Positions 58,630-64,000 of a stretch of DNA of 64,000 nt are shown one piece after another. Within the stretch, counting starts at the first letter, position 1. Each line of letters starts with the position of its first letter. A model generated the notes under the pieces. The model saw nothing but the letters and a program-made list of their open reading frames with translations. It searched no databases and was not told where the DNA came from. A program made the position numbers and the translations under genes. Origin of the DNA: Pseudomonas sp. R28(2017) (GTDB lineage: Bacteria; Pseudomonadota; Gammaproteobacteria; Pseudomonadales; Pseudomonadaceae); contig NZ_NEHW01000016.1 of NCBI RefSeq assembly GCF_002112505.1, forward strand, positions 1-64,000. Direction: 5' to 3'.

Positions 58630-59799
58630 TCAGCGCTGGGCGCGCGGCATGCCCAGGCCGAACTGGGCGATCAGCTCGCGCTGGATTTCATTGGTGCCGC
58701 CGCCAAAGGTCACGGTGACCGAGGCGCGCAGCTCGTACTCCAGGTCGCCGTGCAGCGCCGCCGCCGCCGAGCCACCACGGACCACGCCATTGGCACCGAC
58801 GATGGCCGACAGCCGGCGCAGGATCTCGATCGCCGATTCCGAGCCGTACACCTTGGTGGTCGAGCTCAACGCCACGTCCATGTGCTCGCGCTCAAGGTTG
58901 GCGGCAATGCGCAGGTTGATCAGGCGCATCGCCTCCAGGCGCGCATAACACTCGGCCAGCGAACTGCGCACCCAGGCCTTGTCCATTGCCCGCCGGCCCT
59001 GCTCGTCACGGGCCTTGGCCCACAGGTAGACGCGGCGGAACAGCCCGACGACCTTGTCCGACCAGGAACCCAGGCCCAGGCGCTCGTGGTTGAGCTGCGA
59101 CGTGATCAGCTTCCAGCCACCGTGCAGCTCGCCGACCAGCATGTCCCGTGGTACTTGGACGTTGTCGTAGTAGGTGGCGGCAGTCGGGTTGCTGGTGGTC
59201 GGGATCACCGTGCTGGAAAACCCTGGCAGGCGGGTGTCGAGGATCAGGATCGACACGCCCTTGTGCCGCGCCTGGTTCGGGTCGGTGCGCGCCGCCAGCC
59301 AGATGAAATCGGCCGACTCGGCGCCCGAGGTCCACAGCTTGTTGCCGTTGACCACGAAGTGCTCGCCGTCCAGCCGGGCGCTGGTGCGCAGCACCGCCAG
59401 GTCGCTGCCGGCATCGGGCTCGGAGTAACCGATGGCGAACATGATTTCGCCGGCGGCGATGCCCGGCAGAAAGCGTTCCTTCTGCGCCGCGCTGCCGTGT
59501 TCCATCAGCGCCGGGCCCACCGTGCTGATGGTCACGAACGGCAGCGGCGCGCCGGCGATATTGGCCTCTTCGAAAAAGATCAGCTGCTCGGTGGCGGCGT
59601 AGCCCTGGCCGCCATGGGCCTTCGGCCAGCCCACCGCCAGCCAGCCGTCACGGCCCATCTGGCGTACGGTCTGGCGATACAGCTCGCCGCCCTCCTGGCC
59701 GCGCAGGCGCTCGCGCAGCTCGGGGGTCATCAGCGCCTGGAAGTAGTCGCGCACCTGGCGGCGCAGCGCATGTTGCTCGGGGGTAAGATCGACGAACAT
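58630..59799 (-). CDS. chsE2: Acyl-CoA dehydrogenase ChsE2/FadE29-like
   Basis: The 389-residue acyl-CoA dehydrogenase has FAIGYSEPDAGSDLAVL, VVNGNKLWTSGAESADF, RGGSAAAALHGDLEYEL and a C-terminal VTFGGGTNEIQRELIAQFGLG segment. With ltp2, chsH1, the short-tail dehydrogenase (61397) and chsH2 it reproduces the gene set of the actinobacterial igr operon, which removes the last three side-chain carbons as propionyl-CoA. Here the two dehydrogenase subunits are separated by ltp2 and chsH1, as an insertion or rearrangement of the pair. The 1/2 naming is by analogy. Confidence 0.8.
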   Translation of the reverse strand: MFVDLTPEQHALRRQVRDYFQALMTPELRERLRGQEGGELYRQTVRQMGRDGWLAVGWPKAHGGQGYAATEQLIFFEEANIAGAPLPFVTISTVGPALMEHGSAAQKERFLPGIAAGEIMFAIGYSEPDAGSDLAVLRTSARLDGEHFVVNGNKLWTSGAESADFIWLAARTDPNQARHKGVSILILDTRLPGFSSTVIPTTSNPTAATYYDNVQVPRDMLVGELHGGWKLITSQLNHERLGLGSWSDKVVGLFRRVYLWAKARDEQGRRAMDKAWVRSSLAECYARLEAMRLINLRIAANLEREHMDVALSSTTKVYGSESAIEILRRLSAIVGANGVVRGGSAAAALHGDLEYELRASVTVTFGGGTNEIQRELIAQFGLGMPRAQR

Positions 59800-59809
59800 G
59801 CAGTGCTCC

Positions 59810-60988
59810 TCAGGCCGCGCCCAGAATCAGGCCGCTGGTGGGCACGCCGGTGCCGGCGGTGACCAGCACGTTTTCCACGTCAGCCACCTGGTTGACCGCC
59901 GTGCCGCGCACCTGGCGCACCGCCTCGGCGATGCCGTTCATGCCATGGATGTAGGCCTCGCCCAGTTGCCCGCCGTGGGTGTTGATCGGCAGCTTGCCGC
60001 CACGGGCGTGGTGCCCGGCGCGGATGAACTCCTTGGCTTCGCCACGCCGGGCAAAGCCGAATTCTTCCAGCTGCGGCAGCACGAACGGGGTGAAGTGGTC
60101 GTAGATCACCGCCGTCTGCAACGCCTCGGGGCCGAGCCCGGACTGGCGGTACAGCTCCTTGGCGACCACGCCCATTTCCGGCAGGCCGGTGATGTCGTCG
60201 CGGTAGAACGAGGTCATGCTCTGCTGGCCCTGGGTGATGCCCTGGGAGCCGGCCTTGATGGTCACCGGTTTCTGCCGCAGGTCGCGGGCACGTTCGGCCG
60301 AGGTGATGACCATGGCCACCGCCCCGTCGGACTCCTGGCAGCAGTCGAGCAGGTGCAGCGGCTCGCAGATCCAGCGCGAGGCCTGGTGTTCTTCGAGGGT
60401 GATCGGCTTGCCATGGAAGAACGCCTTGGGGTTGGTCGCGGCAAAGTCCCGCGCCGCCACGGCGACCCGGCCGAAGTCTTCCGAGGTGGCGCCATAGGTG
60501 TGCATGTAGCGCTGGGCGAACATGCCGACCCAGGCGGCCGGGGTATGGAAGCCGTGGGGCATGTACCAGCCGTAGTTGACGTTGTCGAAGATCGGCGTGG
60601 CAGCAAAGCCGTAGCTGCCGCTGCCGAAGCGGTACCAGGAGCGTTCATTCATCGCCCGGTACACCACCACCACCTTGGCCACGCCGGTCGCCACCGCCAT
60701 GGCCGCGTGCATCACCGGCGCACAGGCGGCGCCGCCACCGTGGGGCACCTGGGAGAAGAACTTGACGTCCTTGCAGCCCAGCAGGCGGGCGATTTCGTAC
60801 TCCGGGACCTTGTCCACCGAATAGGAGCTGAAGCCCTCCACTTCCGAGGGGTCGATGCCGGCGTCGCGCAGGGCTTCGAGGGTGGCTTCGAGGGCCAGGC
60901 GCAGCTCGGTGCGCCCGGAGTTCTTGGAAAATTCGGTCGCGCCCAAGCCGACGATTGCGGCGCGCCCGGAAATCGACATCGTGTTCAT
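59810..60988 (-). CDS. ltp2: Ltp2-like retro-aldolase (thiolase fold)
   Basis: The 392-residue SCP-x/LTP thiolase-family protein has AAIVGLGATEFSKNSGRTE, PHGGGAACAPVMHAAM, VVVYRAMNERSWYRFG, IYDHFTPFVLPQLEEFGF and NTHGGQLGEAYIHGMNG. Ltp2 with the DUF35 part of ChsH2 cleaves the C17-C20 bond of 17-hydroxy-pregnane-carboxyl-CoA, giving a 17-ketosteroid and propionyl-CoA. ATG 60988 has GGAGG at good spacing; ATG 61009 overlaps the chsH1 stop (ATGA) and is an alternative. In the Sal1-like protein the HGG block is followed by QLSFGQAG instead, so the two aldolases are distinguishable. Confidence 0.85.
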   Translation of the reverse strand: MNTMSISGRAAIVGLGATEFSKNSGRTELRLALEATLEALRDAGIDPSEVEGFSSYSVDKVPEYEIARLLGCKDVKFFSQVPHGGGAACAPVMHAAMAVATGVAKVVVVYRAMNERSWYRFGSGSYGFAATPIFDNVNYGWYMPHGFHTPAAWVGMFAQRYMHTYGATSEDFGRVAVAARDFAATNPKAFFHGKPITLEEHQASRWICEPLHLLDCCQESDGAVAMVITSAERARDLRQKPVTIKAGSQGITQGQQSMTSFYRDDITGLPEMGVVAKELYRQSGLGPEALQTAVIYDHFTPFVLPQLEEFGFARRGEAKEFIRAGHHARGGKLPINTHGGQLGEAYIHGMNGIAEAVRQVRGTAVNQVADVENVLVTAGTGVPTSGLILGAA

Positions 60989-61005
60989 GCTGCTGCCTCC
61001 AGAGG

Positions 61006-61425
61006 TCATGGCAGCACCAGCGCGACCGTGCCGGTCACGTGGTTGCCCATTGAGTTCTTGCCGCTCAGGGTCACTTCCACCGTGCGGGTTTCGGGGTCAC
61101 AACGGGTCACGCTGCCGCTGAAGGTCATGCAGTCGCCGGGGTAGTTGGGCACGCCCAGCTTGATCTTCAACGCGGTGAAGCGCGCCAGCGGGCCGGCCCA
61201 GCCTTCGACGAAGCGCTGCACCAGGCCGTTGGTGGTGAGGATGTTCATGAACACATGGGGCGAGCCCAGTTCACGGGCGGCATCCAGGTCGTGGTGGCCA
61301 GGGAAGTAGTCGCGCGTGGCGATCGCGCCGCCGGCGATCAGCGCCACGGTGATTGGCACCTGCAGCGCGGGCAGGGTTTCGCCGGGGCGCACATCGTCAA
61401 AGCGCTTGGTGTTCTTCGAGGTCAT
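61006..61425 (-). CDS. chsH1: ChsH1-like MaoC hydratase subunit
   Basis: The 139-residue single hot-dog protein has TRDYFPGHHDLDAARELG, VFMNILTTNGLVQRFVEGW and a C-terminal EVTLSGKNSMGNHVTGTVAL. ChsH1 pairs with the MaoC half of ChsH2 to hydrate the C17-C20 enoyl-CoA. Its 5' end overlaps the dehydrogenase gene at 61397 by 29 nt. The gene order around it supports the assignment. Confidence 0.85.
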   Translation of the reverse strand: MTSKNTKRFDDVRPGETLPALQVPITVALIAGGAIATRDYFPGHHDLDAARELGSPHVFMNILTTNGLVQRFVEGWAGPLARFTALKIKLGVPNYPGDCMTFSGSVTRCDPETRTVEVTLSGKNSMGNHVTGTVALVLP

Positions 61426-62530
61426 ATTTCCATCCCAGCTTGTCGTTGTCGCTCAGCCAGTCGCCGAGCCGTTCCAGGCATGCCGCCGCACCGCCCAGGG
61501 CGATGCCCAGGGCGCGGCTCCAGTAGAGGTAGCGGTGAATCGGGTAGGTCAGGTCGACGCCAATGCCGCCGTGCACGTGCTGGGCGACATGGCCGATGCG
61601 GTGGCCGGCTTCGCAGGCCAGGTAGGCGGTGGCCTGGGCCTCGGACGGTGCCGGCAGGCCGGCATCGAGCCGGTAGCACAGTTGCCACAGGGCGCTGCGC
61701 AAGGCCTCCAGGGCAATGTGCGCATCGGCCATGCTCATTTGCACCGCCTGGAAGCTGCCGATGCGCCGGTCGAACTGTTGGCGCTCGCTCACATAGGCCA
61801 CGGTGCGCTGGATGTGCTCGGCACTGACCCCCAACTGCAGGGCTGCCAGGGCGGCGATGGCGCGTGGTTCGAGCCAGGCCAGCGCGGCGGCGGGTAGCAC
61901 GCGGTCGGCACTGACCCGCAGGCCCTCGATGTGCAGGTCGGTGATCGCTTCGCCGTGAGTCTGCACCCCCGGCACGCGACGTATGGCCGGGTTGTCGAGG
62001 TCGAGCAGCAGCAGCCGTGGCTGGCCGTTGGCAAGTACCGGCAGTAGCGCCGCGTGGGCCTGCCCACCGAGTGCCAGGGCCGCCACCTGCCCGCTCACCT
62101 GCCAGCCCTCTGCACAGGCCGCGGCCTGCAAAGCGATGCCGCTTGCGGCGTGCAGGCCCTCCAGCGACAGGCTCAGCAAGCGCTCGCCAGTCGCCGCACT
62201 GGCCGCCAGCTGCGCCAGGTCGCCCAGGCCGAAGGCGGCCAGGGTCGCCGCCGCCAACTGGTGCCGCCACAGCGGTACCTGGCCGAGGCTGCGCCCCTGG
62301 GCCTGCAACACCAACATCAGCTCGGTCATGCCAAGGCCGCTGCCGCCCAGCTGCTCGGGGATGGCCAGGGCGTGCAGGCCGGTTTCCTGGCACAGCGCCC
62401 AGAGCGGAGCCATCAGCGGCTCGCCGCTGGCATCCCAGTGGCGCAGATAATCATCGTGGCAGTGGTCGCTGAACAGGCTCTCGGCCATCTGCTCGATGGC
62501 CCGCTGGTCTTCGCTCAATTGAAAGTCCAT
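61397..62530 (-). CDS. chsE1: Acyl-CoA dehydrogenase ChsE1/FadE28-like
   Basis: The 377-residue acyl-CoA dehydrogenase begins MDFQLSEDQRAIEQMAESL and contains RQQFDRRIGSFQAVQMSMADAH and HVHGGIGVDLTYPIHRYLYW. The segment GGIGVDLTYP lacks the T-x-E pattern of the other short-tail subunits. It is expected to form a heterotetramer with 58630-59799. The C-terminus runs past the chsH1 start by 29 nt. ATG 62530 has GGGGCGCC ahead, 9 nt after the chsH2 stop. Confidence 0.82.
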   Translation of the reverse strand: MDFQLSEDQRAIEQMAESLFSDHCHDDYLRHWDASGEPLMAPLWALCQETGLHALAIPEQLGGSGLGMTELMLVLQAQGRSLGQVPLWRHQLAAATLAAFGLGDLAQLAASAATGERLLSLSLEGLHAASGIALQAAACAEGWQVSGQVAALALGGQAHAALLPVLANGQPRLLLLDLDNPAIRRVPGVQTHGEAITDLHIEGLRVSADRVLPAAALAWLEPRAIAALAALQLGVSAEHIQRTVAYVSERQQFDRRIGSFQAVQMSMADAHIALEALRSALWQLCYRLDAGLPAPSEAQATAYLACEAGHRIGHVAQHVHGGIGVDLTYPIHRYLYWSRALGIALGGAAACLERLGDWLSDNDKLGWKYDLEEHQAL

Positions 62531-62539
62531 GGGCGCCCC

Positions 62540-63508
62540 TTACTCGGCCACAGGCCGGAACAACGGCAGGGTCTGCTGCTCGTCGAAGGTATGGAATTCG
62601 ACCTGCAGGCGCTGGCCGATCTGCAGTTGCTCGCGTTGCACGCCGATCAACCCGGCGACCAGGCGCACGCCCTCCTCCAGCTCGATCAGGCCGATCGGGT
62701 TGGGGTAGTCGAACGGCGCCACTTCGGGGTAATGCATGACCACGAAGGAATACAGGCTGCCGCGCCCGCTGGCCTGGACGCTGTCCCACTCGAAGCTGTG
62801 GCAGGCCATGCACACCGGCGCCGGTGGGTGGCGCAAGGTGGCGCAGGCGCTGCAGCGCTGAATCAGCAAGCGGCCTTCGGCGCAGCCTTCCCAGAAGAAC
62901 CGGGTGTCGTCGCTTACCCCCGGCAGCGGGCGCTTGGCCTTGGCCGGTGCGGCCTCGGGCTTGGCGGCCGGCTGCGGGTTGGCCGGGCGGAACTTGAACA
63001 CGCGGAACAGCAATTCGCCCACCGGCTCGTCGCCTTCGGGCTTTTCGACGAAATGGCTCATCACCAGGGTGACGAAGAAGCCGGTGCCCAGGGCGGTGGT
63101 CTTCTCGTCGCCCACCGCGTCAAGGCGGGTGGTGTAGTACAGCCGCTCACCCAGCTGCACCGGGCGGGTGAAGCTCAGCTCGGAGTTCACCGCCACCACC
63201 GAGGCGTAGCCATATTCCTCGATCAGCTTGAGCACTTCGTACGGGTTCTGCTCGGTGGAGCCCGGCGGGTAGTTGTTGGCGTGCAGCCCTTCCATGGTCC
63301 ACACCTGGAGCATGGCCGGCGGGGCGACGATCGCCTGGTGCGGGCTGCTCTGGGCAAAGTCGGGGTCGCTGTAGAGCGGGTTGTCGATGCCCATGATCTC
63401 GCACCACTGGCGGATCATCGGCGCATTCACCGCATCCCAGGCATACACCCGGCCATATTCGCGGCCCACGAGGGCGCGCACGCTGGATAGCAATTGTGGG
63501 TCAGCCAA
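62540..63508 (-). CDS. chsH2: ChsH2-like MaoC-DUF35 fusion protein
   Basis: The 322-residue protein has an N-terminal MaoC-like hot-dog domain (about residues 1-165, with YAWDAVNAPMIRQWCEIMG and PAMLQVWTMEG). An Ala/Pro/Lys linker (about 175-192) leads to the C-terminal DUF35 domain with zinc ribbon CSAC-x10-CMAC and a final OB-fold strand region. ChsH2 is the partner of both ChsH1 (hydratase) and Ltp2 (DUF35). The start codon is TTG 63508 with AGGAG at 8 nt, an uncommon start that could limit translation. The domain order is opposite to that of the Shy1-like protein. Confidence 0.86.
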   Translation of the reverse strand: MADPQLLSSVRALVGREYGRVYAWDAVNAPMIRQWCEIMGIDNPLYSDPDFAQSSPHQAIVAPPAMLQVWTMEGLHANNYPPGSTEQNPYEVLKLIEEYGYASVVAVNSELSFTRPVQLGERLYYTTRLDAVGDEKTTALGTGFFVTLVMSHFVEKPEGDEPVGELLFRVFKFRPANPQPAAKPEAAPAKAKRPLPGVSDDTRFFWEGCAEGRLLIQRCSACATLRHPPAPVCMACHSFEWDSVQASGRGSLYSFVVMHYPEVAPFDYPNPIGLIELEEGVRLVAGLIGVQREQLQIGQRLQVEFHTFDEQQTLPLFRPVAE

Positions 63509-63565
63509 AGTCGTCTCCTGCTACGTGAGGGCGGCGCGCCGATACGGCCACCGCCAGGTGGTCGA

Positions 63566-64000
63566 TCAAGTCGGTAGGGCCTGGGCCGCACTGAGAAACG
63601 CTGGGCGTTCGCCACCGCCGTGCAGCAGCAGGTTGCAACCGCTGGCATAGCTGGCCAGGGGTGAGGCGATGTACAGGCAGGCGTTGGCGATGTCCTCGGC
63701 AGCGGCCATGCGCCCGGCCGGAATGCCGGCGCTGACGGCGGCGATGCCGTGCTCGCTGCCGTAATGCAGGTGGGCCTGGTCGGTCAGCACCAGGCCGGGG
63801 CTGACCGCGACCACGCGCACTTTCGGCGCCCACTCCACGGCCAGCGATTGCACCAGCGCCAGCACCCCGGCCTTGGCCGCGCCGTAGGCGGCGGTGCCGG
63901 GCGAGGCACGCAGGGCGCTGATGCTGCCGATGAAGACGATGCAGCCGCCCTGCGCCTGTGCCTGCATCAGCCGGTTGGCATGCTGGGCGGCGTTGAGCGG
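63566..64000 (-). CDS. Short-chain dehydrogenase (partial, 5' end beyond the window)
   Basis: The visible 144 codons encode the C-terminal half of a classical SDR: NAAQHANRLM, IVFIGSISALRASPG (catalytic serine), YGAAKAGVLALVQSLAVEW, VRVVAVSPGLVLTDQAH and ASYASGCNLLLHGGGER. The frame is open to the right edge. It lies 57 nt upstream of chsH2 on the same strand, probably in the same operon. A hydroxysteroid or hydroxyacyl substrate is possible. The Rossmann glycine motif is outside the window. Confidence 0.82.
   Translation of the reverse strand, partial: PLNAAQHANRLMQAQAQGGCIVFIGSISALRASPGTAAYGAAKAGVLALVQSLAVEWAPKVRVVAVSPGLVLTDQAHLHYGSEHGIAAVSAGIPAGRMAAAEDIANACLYIASPLASYASGCNLLLHGGGERPAFLSAAQALPT

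Noticed and set aside
61392..61409. Another partial match to the 18-bp regulator box
   Set aside because: It matches 13 positions (CATCGTCAAAGCG) but lies inside the chsH1 coding start, lacks the TAGTCC half and has no -10 partner. It is explained by the codons.
1..64000. tRNA or rRNA genes, CRISPR array, insertion sequences, integrase or phage genes
   Set aside because: No cloverleaf-like run ending in CCA, no regular direct repeats with spacers and no transposase or integrase motifs were noticed in reading. No search program was run.

Overview
The window is GC-rich, tightly packed bacterial DNA that looks like Pseudomonas, most likely the P. putida group. The reasons are the codon bias, REP/REPIN palindromes between genes, AAnAANAA (Crc/Hfq-type) motifs at several start codons, and the end of an etfA gene at the left edge. 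Almost everything else belongs to one catabolic island of about 63 kb for steroids, most likely bile acids. No rRNA, tRNA, CRISPR array, transposase or integrase is visible, and no gene-free stretch exceeds 300 bases.

Layout. 1-366: end of etfA, its terminator and a small membrane-protein ORF. 420-7587 (minus): kshA, a DUF1329 protein, and a BNR/Ycf48-like, RND/MMPL and LuxR-type regulator operon (envelope module A). 7660-19874 (minus): a 13-gene operon for C/D-ring degradation (hsaC, ipdA, ipdB, an enoyl-CoA hydratase, ipdC, echA20, an IpdE1/IpdE2-like acyl-CoA dehydrogenase pair, fadA6, an SDR, ipdF, a MaoC hydratase, a second thiolase). 20098-22445 (plus): another acyl-CoA dehydrogenase pair. 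22558-24715 (minus): two SDRs and a BaiE-like SnoaL dehydratase. 24891-25724 (plus): hsaD. 25905-32713 (minus): hsaA, kshB, fadD3, DUF1302 porin-like protein, flavin reductase. 32906-36539 (plus): 7alpha-HSD-like SDR, hsaE, hsaG, hsaF. 36624-38237 (minus): hsdA-like 3alpha-HSD and an SDR. 38331-43066 (minus): envelope module B (BNR, MMPL, LuxR). 43350-51285 (minus): side-chain round-one operon (OYE reductase, acyl-CoA synthetase, MBL hydrolase, DUF1302, Sal1-like aldolase, Shy1-like hydratase). 51525-52850 (plus): MFS transporter. 53027-54406 (minus): second DUF1329. 54494-64000 (minus): side-chain round-two operon (SDR, chsH2, acyl-CoA dehydrogenase, chsH1, ltp2, three more acyl-CoA dehydrogenases, CoA ligase).

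How it fits together. HsdA and the 7alpha-HSD/dehydratase group would process ring hydroxyls. Two CoA ligases, acyl-CoA dehydrogenase pairs, hydratases and two thiolase-fold aldolases would remove the C5 side chain in two rounds. KshAB would open ring B, HsaA, HsaC and HsaD would cleave ring A, and HsaEGF would finish the C5 fragment. FadD3, IpdF, EchA20, IpdAB, IpdC and FadA6 would degrade the C/D rings. No 3-ketosteroid delta1-dehydrogenase, HsaB flavin reductase, ketosteroid isomerase or steroid aldehyde dehydrogenase is in the window, so these must lie elsewhere.

The two most novel signals are as follows. (1) An 18-bp box, sense consensus TAGTCYNNNNGGACGATG, occurs 14 times. It lies in front of essentially every transcription unit, usually about 60 nt before the start codon, and a -10-like hexamer sits 20-22 nt after each copy. 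It is probably the operator of the two LuxR-type regulators, whose recognition helices are identical. (2) A duplicated four-part envelope system (DUF1302 outer-membrane barrel, DUF1329 exported protein, RND/MMPL inner-membrane protein, BNR/Ycf48-like propeller) is woven through the catabolic operons and is a strong candidate for a steroid uptake or sensing machine.
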